A stretch of 33,728 nt of DNA from Butyrivibrio sp. (GTDB taxonomy: Bacteria; Bacillota; Clostridia; Lachnospirales; Lachnospiraceae): the NCBI RefSeq assembly GCF_017433805.1, contig NZ_JAFRGN010000010.1, forward strand, positions 1 to 33,728, given 5' to 3'. Below the pieces are notes generated by a model. It made no database searches. It was given only the letters and a program-made list of their open reading frames with translations, and was not told the origin of the DNA. The number at the start of each line of letters is the position of its first letter. Positions within the stretch are counted from its first letter, which is position 1. Both the position numbers and the translations under genes were made by a program. Below are positions 9,266-18,140 of the stretch, piece by piece.

Positions 9266-11047
9266 TTATAGCTTCCAGAACATAAACATCTGCCAATAGT
9301 AGATGTAAACTATGGACACAAGCATCAGAACCATAACAAAGTAGTTATATACCTTCTGTGCCTTTGTAAGTCCCGTTGATGATACATTCTTGATGCATCC
9401 ATAGATCATCATTCCAAGAAGCACAAATGCGATGAGAGCAATTACGGCAAATGCCCATATATAGTGGTTTGACGTAGTCTTAAGAGAATTCTGTGCAAAG
9501 AAGTAGAGCATAAGCACACATGGAGGTAACAAGCAACCAACGAAGCTCCAAGCTGATAGCTCTTTCTTTTCCTTGTCACCCTTAACGAGCCTTACAATGC
9601 ACATGATTATTCTGCATAGGAGAGAAATGCATCCTACTAAAGTCAATATGGCCATCATCAGGAAAAGACATACTTCGAATATCATCTTTGGTGCAGGTTC
9701 CTCTAAAAAGTCAAAGTATGACCTTTCAAGAACTGTCCTGTCGCCGATCTTACTAAGTGCCCAGAACTCTTTACTTACATCGCATGGTGTCAGCATTCCG
9801 GCATAGAATCCATAGAATCTGAAAGCGCCATTTTCTACAGTTGTGGAGTTCTGATATGTAGCCTTAGGAATATCTGGCATGGTTCCATAATTAGAATAGG
9901 AATACTCTCCGTACAACAAAGGTCTAACATTCTCTGTATACTCAAGGTCCTGTCCCTGATTAGTGATAAACAGCGAAGCCACCTTATTCTGTCTGTCCAT
10001 AAGAAGATAATTTGAACAGCCACTTGTTCTTCCTATGTGTCCAATTGTAGGAACTGCAAAGTAAACGCCCCAAAGTCCGTGGTAGTTCTTGGGAACTCCT
10101 GTATCTGCAAAATAATCAGTTGGAGTAAACATCTCTTCCCAGGTAGCTTTGCTCATGATCTTCTCGTCTTCTCTGAGCATTGCCTTGGCAAATTTCTCGT
10201 AATCTCCAAATGTAGATACGCATCTTCCTGCCGGGTAAAGAGCTATGTACTTAAAGGCTGCGCTATAAGGCTTGATGGAAAGGTCATTGTTATAGCTCAC
10301 CAGTTTTTTACGATTCTCCTGAACCCAGGTATTATCTGAAAGATCCATGTAAAGAGCACTGTGCTCCATTCCAAGAGGTTCAAAGATATTCTTGTGAACG
10401 TAGTCACAGTATTCCATTCCGTTAACTCGTCCAACGATATACGCCGCCAGTGCTGATCCCCAGTTAGAATAGGAATTGACTGAGCCTGGCTGATAAATCT
10501 GATCTGGCTTATGGGCGCTCAGCGCTTCTTCCAGATTGGCAAAATATGTTGGATCATCAATATTGATATCTGCTGCCACATCCTGAAATCCTGCAGAATG
10601 GTTCATCAGATCTATCATTGTAATCTTGTCATCGTACTTACGATTGGACAGGAACCCTTCCGGAAGATACTCATTAATATCAGTATCAAAGTCGATAAGG
10701 CCTCTTTCATAGGCCTGCATCGCACATACCCAGATCAGTACCTTAGAGCCTGAACCCCACTCAAAAACTGTCTCCTCGCTAACAGGAATCTGATTCTCAA
10801 TATCCTGATAACCATAAAGTCCCCTTGCAAGATCCTCGTCTTCTGTGAAAACAACATAAGCAAGTCCAGCTGTTGTTTCCTTGCGTTCCTCGATAAATTC
10901 TTTTATCGCTGAGTCCACCTGATCATAGGCAAGACCTGAAGCAAGTGTTCTGTCTGCAGCATAGGCACGTGTACCAAAAGCCCCCGTCAGAACAAATAAA
11001 AGAACCATCAATAAGCTCAATTGTATAGCTGCTATTTTTTTCTTCAT
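9266..11047 (-). CDS. Membrane-anchored S12 (beta-lactamase-fold) serine hydrolase, ClbP-like layout
   Basis: Numbered from the ATG at 11047 (593 aa), chosen because GGAG lies 9 nt upstream; a TTG five codons earlier is the alternative. Residues 1-31 look like a signal peptide ending AYA. The S12 serine hydrolase domain shows S99-G-S-K102 (SxxK), Y193-S-N195 (YxN) and H337-x-G (the third box), so the active site appears complete and extracytoplasmic. About four membrane helices follow, near 456-486, 499-519, 529-551 and 566-588. This arrangement, a secreted S12 domain then C-terminal helices, is that of colibactin peptidase ClbP (three helices), which removes an N-acyl-D-Asn prodrug cap. The position between an AMP ligase and an NRPS, in an operon with a MATE exporter, suggests product maturation or self-protection. 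Alternatives are a D-amino-acid peptidase, esterase or penicillin-binding relative acting on cell wall. Confidence 0.88.
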   Translation of the reverse strand: MKKKIAAIQLSLLMVLLFVLTGAFGTRAYAADRTLASGLAYDQVDSAIKEFIEERKETTAGLAYVVFTEDEDLARGLYGYQDIENQIPVSEETVFEWGSGSKVLIWVCAMQAYERGLIDFDTDINEYLPEGFLSNRKYDDKITMIDLMNHSAGFQDVAADINIDDPTYFANLEEALSAHKPDQIYQPGSVNSYSNWGSALAAYIVGRVNGMEYCDYVHKNIFEPLGMEHSALYMDLSDNTWVQENRKKLVSYNNDLSIKPYSAAFKYIALYPAGRCVSTFGDYEKFAKAMLREDEKIMSKATWEEMFTPTDYFADTGVPKNYHGLWGVYFAVPTIGHIGRTSGCSNYLLMDRQNKVASLFITNQGQDLEYTENVRPLLYGEYSYSNYGTMPDIPKATYQNSTTVENGAFRFYGFYAGMLTPCDVSKEFWALSKIGDRTVLERSYFDFLEEPAPKMIFEVCLFLMMAILTLVGCISLLCRIIMCIVRLVKGDKEKKELSAWSFVGCLLPPCVLMLYFFAQNSLKTTSNHYIWAFAVIALIAFVLLGMMIYGCIKNVSSTGLTKAQKVYNYFVMVLMLVSIVYIYYWQMFMFWKL

Positions 11048-11085
11048 ATTAGCTATCTCCAATCTTGTACTTTGAAATCTACGGA

Positions 11086-13815
11086 TTATTTCTGGACTGG
11101 CTGATTAGGCACTGCTGGTCCCATATACGCCATAGGAGGGAGCTGTTGCTGCTGAGCCTGTGCCTTCTTGGCATAGTCAGCCAGCTGTGCCTGATATTTC
11201 TGAACGTCCTCTACAAATTTCTGATACTGTGCAGCCTGATACTCCTGGAGCTTTTTAGCATAGTCAGACCACTGTGCCAGATATGCCTGTGCATCCTGTG
11301 TAAATTTCTGGTACTGCTGTGCCTGGTACTCCTGTACCTTCTGAATATATTCAACCTGCTGCTTCTGAATCTGCTGTGCCTGCTCTGACTGCTGCTGCCA
11401 TAAGTTCTTTAAATACTCGTTCATATCCACCTCGTATTTCTGGACATCCTGTACAAACTTGTTGTACTGATGTACCTGATAATTATTAACATCCTGAATA
11501 TACTTGTTGGTCTGAATAGCCCACTTGTTATATTCAGAAACTGCGTACTGTATATACTGCGAACTGAAGCTTATTAACTGATTCTGAGCATCCTGAAGCA
11601 TAGAGATAAACTGTCCTATCATTGCTGGATCAAATGGAAGTCTTGGTATACCCTGCATTCCCTGCATCATGTGCGCTCCTGCAAACAGGCTCATGAGTCT
11701 TGCGTTATACTGATTAGCTGCCTGATTCAGAACTGTTCTATCCATTGTGGATTCTCTGATATCATCCCAAACACTGCTAAGCTCAACAGGAACCTCACCA
11801 TTTGTGATACCTTCTTCTGAATTATTTGTAAGCTCCAGAACAATATCCTTGAGGACATCCTTAACTCTTACAGGTCTGATGATGTATCTGTCACCGGCAA
11901 CTCCACCGTTGGCAATCCTGTAGATATCCACCTTACCGTTTCTGTTATGTGGAATCTGTGGAGCGATCACGCACTGCATTGGAAGATTGGATTCCTTGGC
12001 AGTTCCTTTTTTGATAAATACATTTATAAGCGCCTTCTTAACAAGGTCAGCTGCATTCTTATCCTTGGTTACAGGCTGTACGTACAATACAGGAACTGTG
12101 TCGTGGGTAAGGAGTTTGTCATACCATGGAGTCATGGCGCAGGCCTCAATTCCTTCCTCTGATGCAACCTGATTTTCAATGATTCCTGCATTAAATTTGA
12201 TTCCATCGTTATTAACGAAATATCTGTTGGCACGTCCCTGGCAGGAAACGCTTCCATCCTTATTGACTGAAACAACGTCGTTTGTGCAGATATAAGGAAC
12301 GCCATTAATCTTATCGAGCTTGAAGAATTCATTATCATCAATCTTTCCACTGCTAAGTGAATCAGAATGAATATAAAGAACTCCTGTATGCTTGTCTTTT
12401 ACTGAATAGAACTTCTCATCAAGCTCGTCGTAGATCTTAAGATCAACACCAGGAAGTGGATATCCGATTGAATCGTTGTCAACTTCCTCTGTCTGGATGA
12501 TGCAGGCTCCGCAGGTCTCTGACATTCCATAGCCGTTAACAAATCTAACATCCTTGGCGCCATTATCTTCCATGAACTTGCGATATCTCTTTCTAGCTTC
12601 TGCTGAGAGATAAGCACCGCCTATGATCACCACGTTAACTGATGAGAAATCAGGTACGAACTGCTTGGGGAGCTTGCTCCATGCTTCAAAATAGAAAGGA
12701 GTCACAAACATAGCATTGATCTTGAAATGGCTGATGGACTTAACAAAGAATGGATTCTGGTTAGCCATAGGAAGAAGGACAACGCTGCATCCAAAAGCCA
12801 AAGGCTCATGGAGCTGATTGACAAATCCATATACAGAAGTTGCAACCATTGTGCAGAGTGTTACACAACCCTTCTCAAAGTCAACAAACTTACCACTCTT
12901 TTTCATATTCTCAGACGCCAGGTTCAAAGCCTCATCAGAAAGCGGTGCTGGCTTACTGATACCCTTGGTAGTTCCAGAGGTATGGAATACAAAGGATGAA
13001 GGATCATTGGACTTGGTACCATACTTAATTGCAGTACCTTCATACTTTTCAATGAGATCATCCATGAAAAGAGCTCCATCAACTGTCTTAAGTTCCTTGT
13101 AATTGCTGTTGCTGAAGTTTACAAGGCCCTGATCCATCTTATTGCTGTCGATAGGAACCTTAACAACGATTACATTGCGAAGGCCAAGCTCTGCTTTGAG
13201 CTTAAGGGCATGAACGAGAAGTCTCTTGTTAACAGCCAGGTCATTTATAAAGAGGTCTGTGATACCTTCTTCCTTAATAGCCTTGGCAAGTGGGAACTTC
13301 TCTGAAAGATAAGCTGGTGTGAAACCTGCAATTGATGCACCAGTCATATTAGCTGCGTATACAGCAAAAGAAGACTCGATACAACTGCAGTCAAAGATAG
13401 CGAGTCTTGAATGATTTTCTTCTGTAATTCCAAGAGCTGAGAATACTTCTGCGTACTTCTCCCAATTTCTGAACATCTGTCTGTAGGTGTAGGTACGCTC
13501 CATATCTATAAGAGCAATTCTGTCAAGGCGAGCCTTGCTGGCAGAATTGATGTCTACGATATATTTCCAGCTGCGCTGATAAGCTGCTTTACTAATCTCA
13601 TACTTAGGAGCAGGCCTTCTTGCTGAACTTGTTGCTGGCGCAGGTCTTCTGGCTGAGCTGGTTGCTGGTTTAGCTGCTGCCTTTTTAACGGGTGCTTTTG
13701 TAGTAGCTTTGGCTGTTGTCTTTGCTGCAGTCTTAACAGGCGCCTTTACAGGAGCCTTAGCTGTTGCCTTTTTTACGGATGCTTTTTTTATGTTATCGTT
13801 CTTCTTCGCGCTCAT
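11086..13815 (-). CDS. AMP-forming acyl/aminoacyl ligase (ANL) with K/A/P-rich head and YQ-rich coiled-coil tail
   Basis: The start is the ATG at 13815 (909 aa): GAGGAG lies 6 nt upstream, while the longer frame begins with a TTG at 13845. Residues 1-70 are lysine, alanine and proline rich, histone H1-like, and include a perfect duplication of ATSSARRPAP (51-60 and 61-70). An ANL adenylation domain follows (about 75-650) with HTSGTTKG, NGYGMSE, TND in place of the usual TGD, and a C-terminal NRNGKVD lysine. From about 690 the protein turns into Q/Y-rich helical sequence with repeats of the type YQKFxxDxQxY and DYAKK, ending in a proline-rich tail (QLPPMAYMGPAVPNQ). No carrier domain is present. 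It probably adenylates a carboxylic acid for the ACP or NRPS; the low-complexity ends may mediate assembly with the neighbouring proline-rich protein. Substrate unknown. Confidence 0.88.
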   Translation of the reverse strand: MSAKKNDNIKKASVKKATAKAPVKAPVKTAAKTTAKATTKAPVKKAAAKPATSSARRPAPATSSARRPAPKYEISKAAYQRSWKYIVDINSASKARLDRIALIDMERTYTYRQMFRNWEKYAEVFSALGITEENHSRLAIFDCSCIESSFAVYAANMTGASIAGFTPAYLSEKFPLAKAIKEEGITDLFINDLAVNKRLLVHALKLKAELGLRNVIVVKVPIDSNKMDQGLVNFSNSNYKELKTVDGALFMDDLIEKYEGTAIKYGTKSNDPSSFVFHTSGTTKGISKPAPLSDEALNLASENMKKSGKFVDFEKGCVTLCTMVATSVYGFVNQLHEPLAFGCSVVLLPMANQNPFFVKSISHFKINAMFVTPFYFEAWSKLPKQFVPDFSSVNVVIIGGAYLSAEARKRYRKFMEDNGAKDVRFVNGYGMSETCGACIIQTEEVDNDSIGYPLPGVDLKIYDELDEKFYSVKDKHTGVLYIHSDSLSSGKIDDNEFFKLDKINGVPYICTNDVVSVNKDGSVSCQGRANRYFVNNDGIKFNAGIIENQVASEEGIEACAMTPWYDKLLTHDTVPVLYVQPVTKDKNAADLVKKALINVFIKKGTAKESNLPMQCVIAPQIPHNRNGKVDIYRIANGGVAGDRYIIRPVRVKDVLKDIVLELTNNSEEGITNGEVPVELSSVWDDIRESTMDRTVLNQAANQYNARLMSLFAGAHMMQGMQGIPRLPFDPAMIGQFISMLQDAQNQLISFSSQYIQYAVSEYNKWAIQTNKYIQDVNNYQVHQYNKFVQDVQKYEVDMNEYLKNLWQQQSEQAQQIQKQQVEYIQKVQEYQAQQYQKFTQDAQAYLAQWSDYAKKLQEYQAAQYQKFVEDVQKYQAQLADYAKKAQAQQQQLPPMAYMGPAVPNQPVQK

Positions 13816-13859
13816 TACACTCTCCTCTTCCCATGTTAATTCCAACTAACATGCCTATT

Positions 13860-13896
13860 AAAAATGAGAGACTGTCTAGTGTATAGGCAGCCTCTC
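13860..13896 (-). terminator. Intra-operon intrinsic terminator-like hairpin
   Basis: On the minus strand GAGAGGCTGCCTA pairs with TAGACAGTCTCTC across a 5-nt loop. This gives 13 positions with one G-T pair and one mismatch, followed by ATTTTTAA. It sits between the small proline-rich gene and the second AMP ligase, with only about 45 nt left before that gene and no promoter recognisable there. It should reduce or gate expression of the ligase, hydrolase and NRPS. Confidence 0.7.
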
Positions 13897-13960
13897 AATG
13901 AATTAATAGACTCAAAACAATCTACGCTCCATGTTTCTTATAGCCGCTCAAGTAATTAAA

Positions 13961-14233
13961 TTACTCTTCGTCTTTGTTAGGTACATTTGGAGCACCAGCA
14001 TAAACCGGTACAGGTGGCTGCTGGTTAGGAGCAACAGGCATACCCTGAGCATAGTTATATGGTGTAGGAGGAAGTGGAAACTCGCCTTCAGGCTTAGCTT
14101 CTTCTCCGTTAACCATAGGAGCTCCCTGGTATACAGGTGGCATAGGTGGCAGCTGTGGCTGCTTAGCCTCGTCAGTCTGTGCATCCTGTGGTGGTGCTAC
14201 GGGACCAAAAAATGGCAAAATTGGAATTAGCAT
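13961..14233 (-). CDS. Small proline-rich protein (90 aa), unknown function
   Basis: ATG at 14233 with AAAGGAG 7 nt upstream. The protein starts with a short hydrophobic stretch (MLIPILPFFG) and is then almost wholly Pro, Gln, Val, Ala and Tyr in disordered sequence, with repeated PPxPPVY-like and PNQQPPVPVYAGAPN segments, ending in an acidic NKDEE. I recognise no family. Its QLPPMPPVYQGAP segment resembles the C-terminal tail of the AMP ligase encoded next (QLPPMAYMGPAVPNQ), suggesting common origin or a shared binding partner. The strong ribosome site and position in the operon argue that it is a real gene. A role as scaffold or adaptor is inference only. Confidence 0.72.
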   Translation of the reverse strand: MLIPILPFFGPVAPPQDAQTDEAKQPQLPPMPPVYQGAPMVNGEEAKPEGEFPLPPTPYNYAQGMPVAPNQQPPVPVYAGAPNVPNKDEE

Positions 14234-14305
14234 GGTGTTTCTCCTTTCTGATGGTTGATGTATTTAAATGTACACTTTTGCACAATTAAATCTTTTTGGC
14301 AGTTT

Positions 14306-16042
14306 TTATTTCACCCAGTTCATGAACAGCATGTTCTGTCCATAGCTGTATTTATAATCAAGATCCGGGCACAGGCCATTTAGAATCTTAAGGCCATTTC
14401 CTTTTTTCTCAGCAGTTATTGGATCAAACTGCTTGCCATCATCCTTGACGATAGCGGAGATCTCTTTTTCATCTACCACTACCTTGAGGTCAAGGAACTG
14501 GTTCTTTTTCCTGCCAGCAAACTCGATAATGTTTGACATCATCTCCTCTATGCAGAGTCTGACGCGCATTCCAAGTTTTTTGTCTATGTCCTGACCTTCA
14601 AAAAATGTATTGAGTTCTCTGAGTGTATCTACCAGCCCATCCTTGTCGCATGGCACTGAGATGTCGTATACATTCGGCTTATTATCAGGCACTGGAAGTA
14701 AGCTTATAAATCCAAGATTCTCGTTTGATTTCTTTCTTATTCGCTCTGATAAAAAGACAACCAGAAGGAATATCAAAACTGCAGAAATAGGATATCCAAG
14801 CCACATATAATCATTGCCAATTAAGCTTCCGCAGACTATGAGTCCAAGTCCTGTGAGAACTGGCTGTGAGATGCTGATTATCGGAAGGATCGACAACTGT
14901 CCACCCAGTGCATATATGTTAGGAATTATCCATACAAAGGACACCGGAATGATGAATGGAAGCGCCATTCTAAGGGATTTAACAGAGTAGTTAAGAAGTT
15001 CTTCGTTCTCAGCACCCATAAGCATCGCATAAGGCCTTGCCAGTATCATGAAAACTGCTACAAAGCCAACCGCAACCAGTACTGCTACCTTCATTCCCTT
15101 TTTATAAAGCATCAGAACGCCGGCATCATCCTTTTGTCCCTTTAGCATTCCGCCAATAGCATTAAAGGCTTTGCCCATTCCTCCTGATACGCCCTGGCCA
15201 AGGGATGTAGCCTGCGCAAGAAGTGATCCTACAAAAGCTCCATATACGCCGCAGAAAATCTGAGCAAGAATAGCGCACACATAAGAATAAATTACAATGG
15301 CAAAGGTCTGGGATGTAACAGATACTCCATAGTGAACTATTTCTTTTAGAATAGGGCCGGTCTCTGAACCAACTTTGCAGAACTTAAAGGGGCTTCCCTT
15401 AATCTTCCAATCTGCAATGACGATAATGGCTGAAAGAAATGCTCCGGTAATGGTAGCAAGAGCTGCTCCCTTGATACCCATTCCAAGGATCTTTACATAC
15501 AGTACGTCACATACAATATTGGTAACAACGTTTGTTAAGCTGGCTCTTGTAACAAGCTTGGGCTTACCACCAACGTTTCCAAAGCCCAGAAGCGCTGACA
15601 CAAGCATTATCACAGCAGTTCCTGCAAAGTACACTAACAGATAATCTCTTGTGTATTCTCTAAGTGCTTCTTCTCTACATATCACTGCTGTCACGAGGTT
15701 TACACCAAGAATAGCTGTGACTGTAACCACAACACTCAGTATTCCGACACTCGTCATGGAAACCGTATATATGCTGTTAGCTCTTTTTTCCTCTCTTGCT
15801 CCTAGCGCAACCGATGCAAGGACATTGGCTCCTGTATAGAACAGCATGGCAATTGTTGTTAACAGGCCAACTACGGGAAGACACAAGTTAACAGCAGAAA
15901 AGGCTTCCGTTCCCAGAAATCTTCCCATGAGGATACCATCAACAATCGCGTTGACATTCTGTATCAGCATGGCTGCAATAGATGCTGTAAGGAACTTTTT
16001 CATTGAGGATGATACAAGGTAGCTGTTTCTTTTTTGTTCCAA
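14306..16042 (-). CDS. MATE exporter fused to an RsbW-like HATPase domain (copy 1, intact ATP site)
   Basis: 578 aa from a TTG start supported by AAGGAG 5 nt upstream; the first internal ATG lacks a ribosome site. Residues 1 to about 440 form a multi-helix MATE (MatE) transporter. Residues 450-578 are a HATPase_c domain of the RsbW/SpoIIAB anti-sigma kinase type. The N box has E500-M-M-S-N504, the G1 box D534-D-G536-x-x-F539, and the G2 box G548-N-G-L, all as in ATP-binding members. RsbW-type domains phosphorylate a serine on STAS proteins, and a STAS-kinase gene lies 2.3 kb upstream. The transporter sits in an NRPS operon, so product export is the likely job, with the cytoplasmic HATPase as control or signalling module. 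The fusion is visible directly; the coupling is inference. Confidence 0.92.
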   Translation of the reverse strand: MEQKRNSYLVSSSMKKFLTASIAAMLIQNVNAIVDGILMGRFLGTEAFSAVNLCLPVVGLLTTIAMLFYTGANVLASVALGAREEKRANSIYTVSMTSVGILSVVVTVTAILGVNLVTAVICREEALREYTRDYLLVYFAGTAVIMLVSALLGFGNVGGKPKLVTRASLTNVVTNIVCDVLYVKILGMGIKGAALATITGAFLSAIIVIADWKIKGSPFKFCKVGSETGPILKEIVHYGVSVTSQTFAIVIYSYVCAILAQIFCGVYGAFVGSLLAQATSLGQGVSGGMGKAFNAIGGMLKGQKDDAGVLMLYKKGMKVAVLVAVGFVAVFMILARPYAMLMGAENEELLNYSVKSLRMALPFIIPVSFVWIIPNIYALGGQLSILPIISISQPVLTGLGLIVCGSLIGNDYMWLGYPISAVLIFLLVVFLSERIRKKSNENLGFISLLPVPDNKPNVYDISVPCDKDGLVDTLRELNTFFEGQDIDKKLGMRVRLCIEEMMSNIIEFAGRKKNQFLDLKVVVDEKEISAIVKDDGKQFDPITAEKKGNGLKILNGLCPDLDYKYSYGQNMLFMNWVK

Positions 16043-16095
16043 AGCTGCTCCTTCCTGCCTAAATGGCTCGGGTGCTATTGGATATTACAGGTTTA

Positions 16096-17763
16096 TCATT
16101 CAACTGAAGAGCGGATGATCTTCATGGATGAAGTTCTGGCAAAAGGCTTATCTCTGAATTCAACAATCTGGATATTCTTGAAGGCTGCAAGCCTTGTGTT
16201 GGCATCATCTACATACTTCTGAATATCTTCCTTTGCCTTCTCTACGTTTCCATCAGGGAGCTGCTCAGGATCTATGTATATCTGTGCAGCAATATTATTG
16301 TTCTTCTCATAAACTACAACTTCATTTATTGCAGGCTGGTTCATGAGAACATTCTCAAGTTCCTCAGGGGATACGTTTTCTCCATTAGGAAGGATGATAA
16401 GATTCTTGATTCGGCCGCTGATATGAAGGAACTCGTCCTCATCAAAGAAGCCGATATCTCCCGTGTGGAACCATCCACCGCGCATTGCCTCTTTTGTTGC
16501 CTCTTCATTCTTGTAATAGCCCAGCATTACGCTTGTTCCTTTAACACAGATCTCGCCTTCTCCTCTCTCATTAGGATTCTCGATCATTACTTCAAGGGAA
16601 TCCATGATCAGACCAACGCCGTCTGGCTTGGTATATTTCAATGTATCTGATGAAATGATAGGTGAGCACTCGGTAATGCCGTAGCCATAAACAATCTCAA
16701 TACCGAAATCTTTAAGGCCGTAGTAGTACTTGTCCTCAAGGACAGCTGCTCCTACATCAAATTCAAAGAAATTCGTTCCAAGAATGGAAAGAGCTTCCTT
16801 GAACATTTCACGTTTTTCTTTAGGTGTAAGGTCAGGGTTTGCTTTATTGGCAGCAAGCTGCTTCTTAACTTCTTCTTCGATGCCCTTTTCCTTGATATTT
16901 TTCCAGATCATCTTGTAGCACAGCTCAACAAACAGAGGAACTGTTACCATAAGAGTTGGATTATCTATAGCCATATCTCTGAACATATATCTTGGATTTG
17001 AAATCAGATATACGGTACAACCAGCTATCAAATGAGGAATCTGAGTGCAGTTAAGTCCCAGAACATGGTGCTGTGGAAGCACCATCATGGCACCTTCTGT
17101 TACTCCCAAGTGGTTGGTAATGGCTATAGAATTATCAATAAAGTTTGTCTGACTCAGCATTACGCATTTGCTGGCGCCAGTTGTTCCAGATGTGAACATA
17201 AAGAAGGATGCTGCACTTGGATCAAGGGTCTGTTTAAAATATTCATCATAACCCTCTTCAATGAGCTTTTTACCTTCTTCTCTAAGGTCCGGAATCTCTT
17301 CCAGAGAATGAATCTCTATTCCAAGGTCCTTTTCTATGGTCTTTGCCTTTTCTTCATACTTGTGGTCATAGAACAGAACTGTTGCATCACTGAGTTTTAA
17401 CATCTTTTCAAGGGTCTCAACTTCAAGTCCCTTATCAAGGTGTACTGAAATGTTGTTGCTGCAGCCTGCGCTCCAGAAAACATTCATAAGTTCATAGGTA
17501 TTGTCGCCCATAAGTGCTAAATGAGCTCTGGTTCCATATTTCTTGTTAAAACAGCTTCCAAGTGCCTCTACATGTCCTTTTACTTCCTCTGGCATTCTGT
17601 CATAATGCTTAGTATCATGATCGTAGTCAGTATATGTGTAAAATGGTGTGTCCGGGTGAGTCTTTACTCTAAAATCAATAACATCTCTTAAAGTCTTTAC
17701 TTCTTCAAAGCTTTGTAAATACAGATTGGTTCTTTTGCCTTTAACTATGATGTTTTCTGACAT
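16096..17763 (-). CDS. AMP-forming fatty acyl-CoA/acyl-ACP ligase
   Basis: 555 aa, ATG at 17763 preceded by AGGAGGG. A typical full-length ANL enzyme: ATP loop MFTSGTTGASK, GYGITE, HTGD, the hinge ISGRIKNLI, and the catalytic lysine in RTSSMKI near the C-terminus. It lies 37 bp downstream of a stand-alone ACP gene, so loading a fatty or other acid onto that ACP (or first onto CoA) is the likely role, giving the acyl starter for the N-terminal C domain of the NRPS. Chain length or acid type cannot be read from the sequence by eye. It could instead be a general long-chain acyl-CoA synthetase, but the operon argues against that. Confidence 0.9.
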   Translation of the reverse strand: MSENIIVKGKRTNLYLQSFEEVKTLRDVIDFRVKTHPDTPFYTYTDYDHDTKHYDRMPEEVKGHVEALGSCFNKKYGTRAHLALMGDNTYELMNVFWSAGCSNNISVHLDKGLEVETLEKMLKLSDATVLFYDHKYEEKAKTIEKDLGIEIHSLEEIPDLREEGKKLIEEGYDEYFKQTLDPSAASFFMFTSGTTGASKCVMLSQTNFIDNSIAITNHLGVTEGAMMVLPQHHVLGLNCTQIPHLIAGCTVYLISNPRYMFRDMAIDNPTLMVTVPLFVELCYKMIWKNIKEKGIEEEVKKQLAANKANPDLTPKEKREMFKEALSILGTNFFEFDVGAAVLEDKYYYGLKDFGIEIVYGYGITECSPIISSDTLKYTKPDGVGLIMDSLEVMIENPNERGEGEICVKGTSVMLGYYKNEEATKEAMRGGWFHTGDIGFFDEDEFLHISGRIKNLIILPNGENVSPEELENVLMNQPAINEVVVYEKNNNIAAQIYIDPEQLPDGNVEKAKEDIQKYVDDANTRLAAFKNIQIVEFRDKPFARTSSMKIIRSSVE

Positions 17764-17800
17764 ATGCCCTCCTAAGCATGCAATTATTTAGTTTCATGAA

Positions 17801-18025
17801 TTAGCCCAGCAGATCAACGATATCTTTGACCGTTTTAATCTTTGCAAGCTGGTCATCATCGATTCTCACGTTGTAACGTCTTTCAGCTTCATCAATCATT
17901 GTGATAAGTGATAATGAATCCAGCCCAAGTTCTGATCTGATCCTGGTATCCATAGTGACCTTTTCCGTGTCAAATTCTGCATACTCTCGGAGAAAATCCA
18001 CCACGTCTTTGAATAAGTCTTGCAT
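17801..18025 (-). CDS. Stand-alone acyl carrier protein
   Basis: 74 aa from ATG 18025, with AAGGGGG 4 nt upstream. The phosphopantetheine motif is LGLDSLSL with Ser37, followed by an acidic helix (MIDEAERRYNVRI) typical of type II carriers. It is first in the operon, followed by an acyl-AMP ligase, so it is probably a dedicated carrier handing an acyl chain to the NRPS rather than the fatty-acid-synthesis ACP. A D-alanyl carrier (DltC-like) is an alternative, but no dltB or dltD relative is nearby. Confidence 0.9.
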   Translation of the reverse strand: MQDLFKDVVDFLREYAEFDTEKVTMDTRIRSELGLDSLSLITMIDEAERRYNVRIDDDQLAKIKTVKDIVDLLG

Positions 18026-18065
18026 GTTTCCCCCTTCATAGGTTTTAGTATTGTATTTTTAATAT

Positions 18066-18110
18066 AAAAAAGCGCATTGCATCAGAAATAAAATTTCAAA
18101 ATGCTATGCG
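18066..18110 (-). terminator. Leader terminator (candidate attenuator) upstream of the ACP gene
   Basis: In the minus-strand transcript CGCATAGCAT (18110-18101) pairs with ATGCAATGCG (18082-18073) with one mismatch; further GAAA/TTTC pairing extends the stem, and a run of six T follows (18071-18066). It lies between the predicted promoter and the ACP start, so transcripts must read through it to enter the biosynthetic operon. Confidence 0.65.
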
Positions 18111-18113
18111 TTT

Positions 18114-18140
18114 CTACTCAGAATTAATGCGTTTCTCCAT
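18114..18140 (-). CDS. Possible 8-codon leader peptide MEKRINSE
   Basis: ATG at 18140 has GGGGGAG exactly 6 nt upstream, then MEKRINSE and a TAG stop four bases before the terminator stem. An in-frame ATG five codons earlier has no ribosome site. Ribosome site, size and position resemble attenuation leader peptides, but there is no run of a single control amino acid. The frame is too short to prove by coding signal. Confidence 0.35.
   Translation of the reverse strand: MEKRINSE

Noticed and set aside
9266-11047. Antibiotic-resistance beta-lactamase
   Set aside because: C-terminal membrane helices, length near 590 aa and operon position fit an S12 peptidase or hydrolase rather than a resistance enzyme.
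13816-13845. N-terminal extension of the AMP ligase from a TTG at 13845
   Set aside because: The ribosome site GAGGAG lies within this extension and is correctly spaced for the ATG at 13815.
17801-18025. DltC-like D-alanyl carrier protein of teichoic acid modification
   Set aside because: Carrier size fits, but no dltA/B/D set is present; the neighbours are acyl ligases and an NRPS.
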